A stretch of 64,000 nucleotides of DNA from NCBI GenBank assembly GCA_018402135.1, contig JAGYJF010000005.1:62001-126000 (forward strand). Direction: 5' to 3'. The DNA is from Flavobacteriaceae bacterium. GTDB taxonomy: Bacteria > Bacteroidota > Bacteroidia > Flavobacteriales > Flavobacteriaceae. Shown one piece after another: positions 54,441 to 62,878 of this stretch; positions within the stretch are counted from its first letter, which is position 1, and each line of letters opens with the position of its first letter. The position numbers and the translations under genes are program-made. The notes under the pieces were generated by a model. It saw only the letters and a list, made by a program, of their open reading frames with translations. It was not told where the DNA came from and searched no databases.

Positions 54441-54528
54441 TTATGCAGTTCAACGATCATTAATAAGCATTTCATCGATGAAATGTAATTTTTTTAGGAC
54501 GAAATGCAAAAAAAACGAAAAAAAAGTT

Positions 54529-54557
54529 GCGTAATTGAAAATATATAGATATGTTTA
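54529..54557 (+). promoter_or_regulatory. Candidate gldKLMN promoter
   Basis: TTG (54527-54529), 20-base spacer, TATGTTTA (54550-54557), one mismatch from TAnnTTTG. It lies 43 bases before the gldK ATG. Confidence 0.4.
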
Positions 54558-54599
54558 CGCCCTTGTTATTAACGACAATTAATTTAACCTCGAGTTTCT

Positions 54600-55967
54600 A
54601 TGAATATTAAGAAGTTTGTTTTACTGATTACAATCCTTGCCTTTATCACCAGTTGTAATTCTGGTGACCGTGGTCAACTAGTAGGAGTAAAAGGAAAAAA
54701 TTGGCACCCAGAAAAACCTTATGGTATGACTTTAGTTCCTGGTGGTGCTTTTATAATGGGAAAATCCGACGATGATCTTGCCGGAATTAACGATGCGCCA
54801 ACGAAAACGGCGACCGTAAGAGCTTTCTACATGGACGAAACTGAAATCACAAATAGTGAATACCGTCAGTTTGTTCACTGGGTAAGAGACTCTATCATCA
54901 GAAGAAAGTTGGCTATTATTGCCGATGACTTCGCTTTAGTGCCAGGCGATGGCGGTACCGGTGAGTTTGCATTTCTAGATGCAAATCCTGATGAAATGAA
55001 TGTTTATGAAAAATACATGTACGATAACTATTATTCTTTTTCATTAGATTATGATGGAAGAAAGGTAAATAAGCGTGTCGACTTAATTTTTAAAACAGAT
55101 GAATATCCAGATGAATATTACGCCGAGGTTATGGATTCAATGTACCTACCAATAGAAGAATCGTACAACGGTGTTAGAACTTGGAATGTAAATCAGTTTA
55201 AGTTTCGCTATACCAATATGGATATTGAAGCTGCAGCAAAAAATAAAAATCTCAAACGATCAGATTTTATAACTCAGGAAGATGTTGAAATATATCCAGA
55301 TACAACTGCTTGGATTAGAGATTTTGCATACTCCTATAATGAGCCAATGCACAACGATTATTTTCGGCATGATGCTTACGGAGATTATCCAGTGGTTGGA
55401 GTTACTTGGAAACAAGCAAACGCTTTTTGCCAATGGAGAACCTTATATCACAATGGCTTCAGAAAAAGTAAAGGCAAGCAACCTGTAAACAAATACAGAT
55501 TGCCTTCAGAAGCTGAATGGGAATATGCCGCTCGTGGCGGTCTGCAAGGTGCAACTTATCCTTGGGGTGGACCTTATGCTAAAAACGATAGAGGTTGTTT
55601 TATGGCGAACTTCAAACCGTTGCGTGGCGATTACGCAGCAGACCAAGCTTTGTATACAGTAGAAGCTAAGTCTTACGACCCAAACGATTTCAACCTATAC
55701 AATATGGCTGGTAATGTATCCGAATGGGTTCATGCCTCATACGATCCAGGCTCTTACGAATATTCTTCTACCATCAATCCAAGTGTGAATGATAAAAACA
55801 ACAACCGAAAGGTAGTTAGAGGTGGTTCATGGAAAGATGTTGCATACTTCTTACAAGTAAGTACACGAGATTACGAATACGCCGATTCGGCAAGAAGCTA
55901 CATTGGTTTTAGAACAGTTCAAGATTATATGGGAACTGAAATTACTAAGAACGCAGCAACAAATTAA
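54600..55967 (+). CDS. gldK: Gliding motility / T9SS lipoprotein GldK
   Basis: Outer-membrane lipoprotein, 455 aa. Signal peptide with lipobox ending AFITSCNSGD. The formylglycine-generating-enzyme-like (sulfatase-modifying factor) fold is shown by GMTLVPGGAFIMGKSDDD, RLPSEAEWEYAARGGL and VSEWVHASYD with VVRGGSWKD. GldK and GldN form the periplasmic ring of the type IX secretion system (called PorK and PorN in Porphyromonas). It is first in the gldKLMN operon. Confidence 0.97.
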   Translation: MNIKKFVLLITILAFITSCNSGDRGQLVGVKGKNWHPEKPYGMTLVPGGAFIMGKSDDDLAGINDAPTKTATVRAFYMDETEITNSEYRQFVHWVRDSIIRRKLAIIADDFALVPGDGGTGEFAFLDANPDEMNVYEKYMYDNYYSFSLDYDGRKVNKRVDLIFKTDEYPDEYYAEVMDSMYLPIEESYNGVRTWNVNQFKFRYTNMDIEAAAKNKNLKRSDFITQEDVEIYPDTTAWIRDFAYSYNEPMHNDYFRHDAYGDYPVVGVTWKQANAFCQWRTLYHNGFRKSKGKQPVNKYRLPSEAEWEYAARGGLQGATYPWGGPYAKNDRGCFMANFKPLRGDYAADQALYTVEAKSYDPNDFNLYNMAGNVSEWVHASYDPGSYEYSSTINPSVNDKNNNRKVVRGGSWKDVAYFLQVSTRDYEYADSARSYIGFRTVQDYMGTEITKNAATN

Positions 55968-56047
55968 CAATCAACAAATAAATTTAACTAAACAACTAAT
56001 TATTAACCTACTTAAGTTATTGTAACTTAAAATTAAAATTTAAAATT

Positions 56048-56683
56048 ATGGCACAAAAAGGTAAAGTAACGATCACAAACATGGTCTACGGATTAGGAGC
56101 AGCAATCGTAATTGTTGGCGCTTTATTTAAAATTCAGCACTGGCCTTACGGATCTTTAATCCTAACAATTGGTATGGTAGTAGAAGCATTGGTATTCACC
56201 TATTCTGCTTTTGAAAGACAACAAAACGAATTAGACTGGTCTTTAGTGTATCCGGAATTAGCCGGTGGCCCAACCTCAGCTAAAAAGAAAAAAGAAGAAG
56301 CACAAGAGGATGCAGAAGGTTTATTGTCTAAAAAATTAGATAATTTATTAAAAGAAGCTAAAATTGATGGTGAATTAATGGCGAGTTTGGGCGAAGGCAT
56401 CAGAAATTTTGAAGATGCTGCTAAAAACATTAGCCCTACAACAGATTCAATTGCTGCCACTAAGAAATACGGTGAAGAATTATCATTAGCAGCTGCGCAA
56501 ATGGAGTCGTTAAACAGTCTATATAAAGTACAATTAGATAGCGTTAATCGTCAAGCAACTATTAATGAAGAAGCTATCGAAAATGCCTCAAAATTAAAAG
56601 AACAAATGCAATCCTTGGCATCTAACCTGTCTTCACTTAACGGTGTTTACGGTGGCATGCTTACTGCAATGAACAGAAACTAA
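56048..56683 (+). CDS. gldL: Gliding motility / T9SS motor protein GldL
   Basis: A 211-residue inner-membrane motor component with two N-terminal helices (about residues 10-31 and 36-56) and a long cytoplasmic coiled tail. NMVYGLGAAIVIVGALFKIQHWPYGSLIL is the family signature; its Lys and Glu (in MVVEALVF) are linked to proton flow in this family. It works with GldM to power secretion and gliding. It is 80 bases after gldK. Confidence 0.97.
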   Translation: MAQKGKVTITNMVYGLGAAIVIVGALFKIQHWPYGSLILTIGMVVEALVFTYSAFERQQNELDWSLVYPELAGGPTSAKKKKEEAQEDAEGLLSKKLDNLLKEAKIDGELMASLGEGIRNFEDAAKNISPTTDSIAATKKYGEELSLAAAQMESLNSLYKVQLDSVNRQATINEEAIENASKLKEQMQSLASNLSSLNGVYGGMLTAMNRN

Positions 56684-56737
56684 TTAGTGGATTCTAATTA
56701 TCAAATTAATTTAATAATCAACTAAAACTAATTAGAC

Positions 56738-58312
56738 ATGGCAGGAGGAAAATTATCTGCAAGGCAGAAAATGATTAACTTGATGTACTTGGTCTTTATT
56801 GCTATGATGGCAATGAATATGTCCAAGGAAGTACTATCCGCTTTCGGATTGATGGACGCCAAATTTGCTAATGCCAATGAAATGGCAACCGTCACCAACG
56901 AAAATTTATTGGGTGGTTTGAAATCTAAGGCTGAAGAAAAGCCAAACGAATTTGCTTTGGCAGCAACAAAAGCAGAGCTTATAAGCAAAGTTTCTGAAGA
57001 TTTTTATAAATATTTAGAAACACTAAAAAGAGAAGCTATTGTTGAAAAAGGTAAATATGAAATTGATCCAAAAACAGGAATGCTTCCCTTTGAAGCAATG
57101 GATAAAACCGATATTCTTGACGAGCTTTGGTTTACTGGTGATAGATTAACTGTCGAAGGCCAAGAATTTATAAAAAGAATACAGGATTACAAACAAAGTG
57201 TCAAAGAAATTATCGGCGACGATGTAAAGTATATCCGTGCCATTGAAACGTTAGAAAATCGTTTTGATATTACGGACGTAACCAATAACGAGGGAAAATC
57301 TATACCGTGGTTAGATTATCACTTTAAAGGGTTTCCTGCTATCGCGTCTTACACTAAGATTACGGCTATGCAAAACGACGTAAAAGCGACCGAAACCAAT
57401 ATGTATAACGTATTTTTAGGAAATACATTGGATGAAGCGGTTTCTCTTAAAAACTATGAAGCTATCGTGATTGCAGATAAATCGGCGTTTTTTGCAGGTG
57501 AGAAATTTCAAGGTAAAGTTGTATTAGGTAAGTATGCCAACGTTACTCCAACTAAATTAGTAGTTGGCGGACAAGAAATAAACTTAACCAATGCCATCGA
57601 TTCCACTGGTGCTGCCAGACTAGACTTTACGGTTGGCAACGTTGGTGAGCATGAAATTGAAGGACAATTTACTTTTTTAGAAGATGGTAAAGAATTACCA
57701 ATTGCCATTAAAGGAAATTATGTGGTGGTTCCTAGACCAAATTCAGCGACCATTTCAGCGGATAAGATGAACGTGGTGTATCGCGGTGTTGTGAACCCAA
57801 TGACTATTTCTTTTGCTGGTGTGCCAGATAACAAAGTAAATGCTAATGCGCCTGGTTTAAGAAAAGTAGGCGATGGTAAATACGAAATGCAACCTGGTGC
57901 TGGTAGTGAAGTTACAATTAGTGTAACCGCAACCTTAGATGATGGTTCACCTGTTAATGACAGAAAAACGTATCGTATTAAAGACATCCCTAAACCAACA
58001 GGTTCCTTAATCGGAAAAAGTGGTGTGATGAAATTACCAAGACGTAATGTTGAAATTGGTACCATCGACGCCAAGTTAGAAGATTTTGATTTTGATTTAC
58101 CAATTCAGGTCACCTCATTTAGCGTCAAAGTACCAGGTCAACCAACCGTTAATGTGGTTGGCACCAAACTTGATGCGGCGGCTAAAGCTGCTTTAGGACG
58201 TGCTAGAAGAGGTGATGCCGTTCAAATTTTAAATATCCAAGCTAAAATTGTAGGCAACAATACCTACAGGTTGAAAGAAGTTGCTCCTATTATTGTAGAG
58301 TTAACCGATTAA
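56738..58312 (+). CDS. gldM: Gliding motility / T9SS motor protein GldM
   Basis: A 524-residue protein with one N-terminal membrane helix (LMYLVFIAMMAMNMS) and a long periplasmic rod of four domains. MAGGKLSARQKMINLMYLV is the family N-terminus, and the C-terminal beta domains include KLPRRNVEIGTIDAKLEDFDF. It couples the GldL motor to the GldK/GldN ring. It is 54 bases after gldL. Confidence 0.97.
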   Translation: MAGGKLSARQKMINLMYLVFIAMMAMNMSKEVLSAFGLMDAKFANANEMATVTNENLLGGLKSKAEEKPNEFALAATKAELISKVSEDFYKYLETLKREAIVEKGKYEIDPKTGMLPFEAMDKTDILDELWFTGDRLTVEGQEFIKRIQDYKQSVKEIIGDDVKYIRAIETLENRFDITDVTNNEGKSIPWLDYHFKGFPAIASYTKITAMQNDVKATETNMYNVFLGNTLDEAVSLKNYEAIVIADKSAFFAGEKFQGKVVLGKYANVTPTKLVVGGQEINLTNAIDSTGAARLDFTVGNVGEHEIEGQFTFLEDGKELPIAIKGNYVVVPRPNSATISADKMNVVYRGVVNPMTISFAGVPDNKVNANAPGLRKVGDGKYEMQPGAGSEVTISVTATLDDGSPVNDRKTYRIKDIPKPTGSLIGKSGVMKLPRRNVEIGTIDAKLEDFDFDLPIQVTSFSVKVPGQPTVNVVGTKLDAAAKAALGRARRGDAVQILNIQAKIVGNNTYRLKEVAPIIVELTD

Positions 58313-58352
58313 TACAATTAGCATTAAATTAATATAATTAAATTACCAAGTC

Positions 58353-59279
58353 ATGAACTTACATAAAATTTTAACCGGTTCTTTTCTGTGCCTAGCAGGC
58401 TTTACCTTTGGTCAGGCTAATTTGCTAAACGCAACAATTCCCGAGGAAATTGGTATGAAAACCGAAGCTCAGTTGCTACTAGACAACGATAAACCATTAG
58501 AATATGGTTATGTTGACGATAGAGATATCATGTTTTCAAAAATGGTTTGGGAAAAAATTGTATTAGATGAACGTGTCAACTTTCCCTTATTATACCCAAT
58601 CGAAAATAATTTAGGAGACAACAGAAAGCCATTGTTCGAAGTGCTATACAACGCAATCCAAACTGGTGATATTCCTCAGGTTTATGCCGATTCTTATTTC
58701 AGAGAAACAAGAAGCTTAAAGGAAATTGAAACAGCCATGAGCTACTCCGCTATCACCGATGAAGGTATCAACTATTTAAATGCAAATAGCATTTCAAATG
58801 CTGAATTAGATGAAAATCCTTCATTATTACCAGAGGAATACATGATTGTAGAGCGTATCACACCAGCTGATATTACTGAATACTTAATAAAAGGGTTGTG
58901 GTATTTTGACAAACGTCAAGGTGAGATGAAATACCGCTTACTAGCCATTGCGCCTACAGCGCCTGAAGCTCAGTTTAAAAATTCAGATAATCCTGAAAAC
59001 AGAAAGCCAATTGCCTTATTTTGGGTGTTTTTCCCAGAAGCGAGAGAGGTATTGCACAATGCAAAAGCATTCAATAATAAAAACAGTGCAATGCCAATTT
59101 CATTCGACCATTTGTTGAACTCAAGACGTTTTAATTCTTATATGTATAAAGAAGAAAACGTTCAAGGCGATAGAGAAGTAAGCGAGTATGTTACCGACAA
59201 TGCCTTAATGCAGTTGTTAGAATCGGATAGAATTAAAGATAAAATTAGAAACTTTGAACAAGATATGTGGTCTTATTAA
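58353..59279 (+). CDS. gldN: Gliding motility / T9SS protein GldN
   Basis: A 308-residue periplasmic ring protein. Signal peptide (1-20) ends near TFGQAN. The family pattern includes VDDRDIMFSKMVWEKIVLDERVNFP, YRLLAIAPTAPE and LFWVFFPEAREVLHNAKAFN. It completes gldKLMN; a terminator follows. Confidence 0.96.
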   Translation: MNLHKILTGSFLCLAGFTFGQANLLNATIPEEIGMKTEAQLLLDNDKPLEYGYVDDRDIMFSKMVWEKIVLDERVNFPLLYPIENNLGDNRKPLFEVLYNAIQTGDIPQVYADSYFRETRSLKEIETAMSYSAITDEGINYLNANSISNAELDENPSLLPEEYMIVERITPADITEYLIKGLWYFDKRQGEMKYRLLAIAPTAPEAQFKNSDNPENRKPIALFWVFFPEAREVLHNAKAFNNKNSAMPISFDHLLNSRRFNSYMYKEENVQGDREVSEYVTDNALMQLLESDRIKDKIRNFEQDMWSY

Positions 59280-59316
59280 AAAGATTGGATAACTAAGTTC
59301 ATAAGATGAATTATAG

Positions 59317-59349
59317 AAAAAAACGTCTGCTTAATGCAGGCGTTTTTTA
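59317..59349 (+). terminator. Terminator of gldKLMN
   Basis: Eight-base stem ACGTCTGC/GCAGGCGT (one G-T pair), 5-base loop, then six Ts. It lies about 40 bases past the gldN stop. Confidence 0.9.
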
Positions 59350-59394
59350 TTGCTATAAATTAATTTATTACTTGTCAATGCCTAACTTCGCATT

Positions 59395-60447
59395 ATGAAT
59401 GTAGACTACATTATTGTTGGCTGTGGCTTGGCAAGTATTGCTTTTTGTGAGCAATTGCGTTCCCATCACAAAACATTTGTGGTTTTTGACGACACATCGC
59501 AGCAGTCTTCTATAGTGGCGGCTGGTTTGTACAATCCAGTAACATTAAAAAGATTTACCGAAGTATGGGAAGCCGATACCCAGTTGGCATTGGCCATGCC
59601 TTACTACGCTAAACTAGAACAACTACTTCAAATTAAATTGGATTATAAACTTCGTATTTTGCGCCGTTTTGCCTCTGTAGAAGAACAAAATTTATGGTAT
59701 AGTGCAACCGATAAACCATTGCTTGAAGCATATCTTTCAACTCAAATTATAAAAACTAATTTTGAAGGCATTCACAGTCCATTCGGTTTTGGCGAAGTAT
59801 TTCAAGCTGGTAGAGTAGATACTTCTGCATTAATTTCGGGTTATAAAAAGTATTTAATACAACACGAATGCTTGTTTGATGAACGCTTTCAATATGAAGA
59901 TTTAAAAGCACACAACCAATCCATTAACTACAAGCACATCACTTCAAAAAATATTGTATTTGCAGAAGGATTTGGTGTAAAAAACAATCCATTTTTTCAA
60001 GATATCCCATTAAATGGTACGAAAGGTGAAATAATTGAAGTGTTTGCACCAGGTTTAAACATAGAGTTCGCTATAAAATCATCGGTGTTTTTAATACCCT
60101 TAGGAAATCATCATTACAATGTTGGCGCCACCTATAATTGGAATGATAAAACAAATCAAACCACCCAAGCGGCCAGCGAAGATTTAAGTAAAAAGCTAAA
60201 ACAGTTTTTAAAAGTGCCATTTGAAGTAGTCGCCCAAAAAGCTGGTATTCGACCAACTACAAAAGATCGAAGACCATTAGTGGGTCGTCATTCCGCTCAT
60301 AAAAACATGTTTGTACTTAATGGACTTGGTTCTCGTGGTGTGATGATTTCACCTTATGTGGCTCATGCTTTATTTAAACATATAGAAGACAATCAAACGC
60401 TTCCAAATGCAATAGATGTCAATCGTTTTTCGGTTCGGCAAGTTTAG
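59395..60447 (+). CDS. FAD-dependent oxidoreductase, DAO family
   Basis: A 350-residue amine/amino acid oxidase-like flavoprotein. FAD motif IIVGCGLASIAFCEQL at residues 5-20, then AAGLYNPVTLKRF and the C-terminal AGIRPTTKDRRPLVGRH, with NGLGSRGVMISP. The family includes glycine oxidase, D-amino acid dehydrogenase and the MnmC C-terminal domain; the substrate is not clear. The start is preceded by TAACTTCG. Its 3' end overlaps the DUF983 gene on the other strand by 29 bases. Confidence 0.88.
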   Translation: MNVDYIIVGCGLASIAFCEQLRSHHKTFVVFDDTSQQSSIVAAGLYNPVTLKRFTEVWEADTQLALAMPYYAKLEQLLQIKLDYKLRILRRFASVEEQNLWYSATDKPLLEAYLSTQIIKTNFEGIHSPFGFGEVFQAGRVDTSALISGYKKYLIQHECLFDERFQYEDLKAHNQSINYKHITSKNIVFAEGFGVKNNPFFQDIPLNGTKGEIIEVFAPGLNIEFAIKSSVFLIPLGNHHYNVGATYNWNDKTNQTTQAASEDLSKKLKQFLKVPFEVVAQKAGIRPTTKDRRPLVGRHSAHKNMFVLNGLGSRGVMISPYVAHALFKHIEDNQTLPNAIDVNRFSVRQV

Positions 60448-60811
60448 AATCGTAACTCAAAAATAGGTTGATCCAAATATTACGAGACCATCGCATTATA
60501 AATGGCATCATTACGACCAAGGTGCCAACTATGGCAAAAAAAGCTGTCATTAATGAAGTTCCAATAAATAAATAACTTATTACAAAAGCGGCCACAGCAA
60601 AGGCAATACCAAGACCGTAACTCACATACATGGATCCGTAAAAAAATGAAGGTTCCAATCGGTACTTAGTGTTGCAATGCGAGCAATGGTCGTGTATCTT
60701 TAAAGTATCGGCTAGATTGAAGGCATTTTTATTGATATACATAGATTCTTGATGGCATTTTGGGCATGCACCAAATAAAATACTATAGAGTTTAGTTCCT
60801 TTTTTTATCAT
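60419..60811 (-). CDS. DUF983 membrane protein
   Basis: A 130-residue protein with an N-terminal zinc-ribbon-like part (FGACPKCHQESMYIN and HDHCSHCNTKYRLEPSF) followed by two membrane helices (about residues 63-84 and 89-110). This is the DUF983 pattern. Function unknown. The ATG at 60811 (MIKKGTKLY) is preferred because the track start overlaps the -7 element. Confidence 0.88.
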   Translation of the reverse strand: MIKKGTKLYSILFGACPKCHQESMYINKNAFNLADTLKIHDHCSHCNTKYRLEPSFFYGSMYVSYGLGIAFAVAAFVISYLFIGTSLMTAFFAIVGTLVVMMPFIMRWSRNIWINLFLSYDSKLAEPKND

Positions 60812-60850
60812 TTTAAAAGCCTTAGTTTTGCACTTCTTTTTTAAGCAATA

Positions 60851-60858
60851 CAAAGTTA
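60851..60858 (-). promoter_or_regulatory. Promoter -7 element of the DUF983 gene
   Basis: Minus-strand TAACTTTG, a perfect TAnnTTTG, 40 bases before the chosen ATG. It lies in the 86-base gap divergent from the ABC-F gene. Confidence 0.4.
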
Positions 60859-60897
60859 GGACTTAATTAAGATTTAGTTAGTAACATTTGTAACAAT

Positions 60898-62808
60898 ATG
60901 CTCAACATTCATAATTTATCAATTTCGTTTCAAGGCGAGTTCTTGTTTGAAGATATCACGTTTAAACTTGGTGGTGGCGATTGCGTTGGCCTCATTGGCA
61001 AGAACGGCGCTGGCAAATCAACCATGTTGCGTATATTGGCAAAAGAGCAAGAGCCAGATACAGGTCAAATTGCGTCAGACAAAGATCTCAAAATAGGCTT
61101 TTTAAAACAGGATATAGATTTTGTTTTGGGAAGAACTGTTTTAGAAGAAGCTTATCAAGCTTTCACTGAAATAAAATTAATCGAGTCTAAACTCGCACAT
61201 ATCAACACCCAATTAGTTGAGCGAACCGATTATGAAAGTGACGGTTACCACCAAATCATGGTCGATTTAAACGAGCTGCAGCACCAATACGAAATTCTTG
61301 GAGGCTACAATTATCAAGGTGAAACCGAAAAAATATTGAATGGCTTGGGTTTTAAGCGCGAAGATTTTAATAAACTCACCGATACTTTTTCAGGTGGCTG
61401 GCGGATGCGAATTGAACTAGCGAAACTGCTACTTCAAAACAACGATTTGCTGCTTCTAGATGAGCCAACAAATCACTTGGATATCGAGTCAATTATTTGG
61501 TTAGAATCGTTTTTGAAAAATTACAGTGGTGCGGTGGTGATTGTTTCACATGATAAAATGTTTCTCGATAATGTCACCAATCGGACGATTGAAATATCAT
61601 TAGGTCGTATATACGATTACAACAAAGCATATTCGAAGTTTCTTGAACTGCGAAATGAATTAAAAACGCAGCAGTTAGCAGCCCAAAAAAACCAAGAAAA
61701 GCAAATTCAGCAAACTGAAAAACTTATAGAAAAATTCAGAGCAAAAGCCACTAAAGCTACCATGGCGCAATCGCTGATAAAAAAATTAGATAAAATTGAA
61801 AGAATTGAAGTTGATGAGGAAGACAATAGTGTCATGACGCTCAACTTCCCCGTTTCTGTTACGCCAGGCAAAGTGGTAATTGAAGCCCAACATATTTCAA
61901 AACGCTATGGAGATTTACAGGTGTTACACGGGGTTAATCTGTTGGTGGAGCGCGGCGCAAAAACAGCCTTTGTTGGCCAGAACGGACAAGGTAAATCCAC
62001 TTTAGCAAAAATAGTTGTTGGTGAACTCAAGCACGAAGGTGACATAAAACTAGGGCATAACGTTCAAATCGGATATTTTGCACAAAACCAAGCAGAATAT
62101 TTAGATGGTAATAAAACCGTTTTAGATACCATGATCGACGCTGCAAACGAAACCAATAGGAGTAGAGTGCGTGATATTCTTGGGTCGTTTTTATTCAGAG
62201 GTGAAGAAGCTGAAAAGTTTGTAAAAGTATTGTCCGGTGGCGAACGCAATCGCTTGGCCTTAGCAAAGCTTATGTTGCAACCATTCAATGTTTTAATTAT
62301 GGATGAGCCTACCAATCACCTTGATATTAAATCTAAAAATGTGTTAAAGGAAGCTTTAAAGCGCTATGAAGGCACTTTGGTTTTGGTGTCGCACGATAGA
62401 GATTTTTTACAGGGACTTACCAACACCGTTTACGAGTTTAAAGACCAAAAAATAAGGCAGTATTTGGGGGACATCGATTTTTATCTCGAGCAGCGAAATC
62501 TTCAAAATTTAAGAGAAGCCGAAAAACGTACTGTTGTTGCTGGTGCTGAAAAGCAAAGCAACAAACAGTCCTACGAAAGTCAGAAAAAAGTAAAAGCGCT
62601 TAACAATAAGCTCAGTAATATTGAGGCTAAAATAAATCAGCTTGAAAAGGATATTAAGGTGATGGATGAAGAATTACTTGTGAATTATGACGCAGTATCT
62701 TCCAAACCCAATTATTTTGAAAATTATCATAAAAAGAAAGAAGGTTTAACACAGTTAATGTCAGAATGGGAGACCATACAGTTTAGTCTTGATGAACTGT
62801 CAGAATAA
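60898..62808 (+). CDS. ABC-F family ATPase
   Basis: A 636-residue soluble protein with two ABC domains and no membrane part. Domain 1: Walker A GLIGKNGAGKST, signature FSGGWRMR, Walker B LLLLDEPTNHLD. Domain 2: GQNGQGKST, LSGGERNR, VLIMDEPTNHLD. Between them is the P-site tRNA interaction linker, and a C-terminal coiled coil (about 560-636) resembles Uup. It probably acts on stalled ribosomes or DNA structures, like EttA/Uup. No antibiotic resistance role can be inferred. Confidence 0.93.
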   Translation: MLNIHNLSISFQGEFLFEDITFKLGGGDCVGLIGKNGAGKSTMLRILAKEQEPDTGQIASDKDLKIGFLKQDIDFVLGRTVLEEAYQAFTEIKLIESKLAHINTQLVERTDYESDGYHQIMVDLNELQHQYEILGGYNYQGETEKILNGLGFKREDFNKLTDTFSGGWRMRIELAKLLLQNNDLLLLDEPTNHLDIESIIWLESFLKNYSGAVVIVSHDKMFLDNVTNRTIEISLGRIYDYNKAYSKFLELRNELKTQQLAAQKNQEKQIQQTEKLIEKFRAKATKATMAQSLIKKLDKIERIEVDEEDNSVMTLNFPVSVTPGKVVIEAQHISKRYGDLQVLHGVNLLVERGAKTAFVGQNGQGKSTLAKIVVGELKHEGDIKLGHNVQIGYFAQNQAEYLDGNKTVLDTMIDAANETNRSRVRDILGSFLFRGEEAEKFVKVLSGGERNRLALAKLMLQPFNVLIMDEPTNHLDIKSKNVLKEALKRYEGTLVLVSHDRDFLQGLTNTVYEFKDQKIRQYLGDIDFYLEQRNLQNLREAEKRTVVAGAEKQSNKQSYESQKKVKALNNKLSNIEAKINQLEKDIKVMDEELLVNYDAVSSKPNYFENYHKKKEGLTQLMSEWETIQFSLDELSE

Positions 62809-62878
62809 TCTTTATGTTTTTTTTAACTCCAAAAGTATCACAAAATGATAATTTTGCGGTCATCTCATATCCAACCTA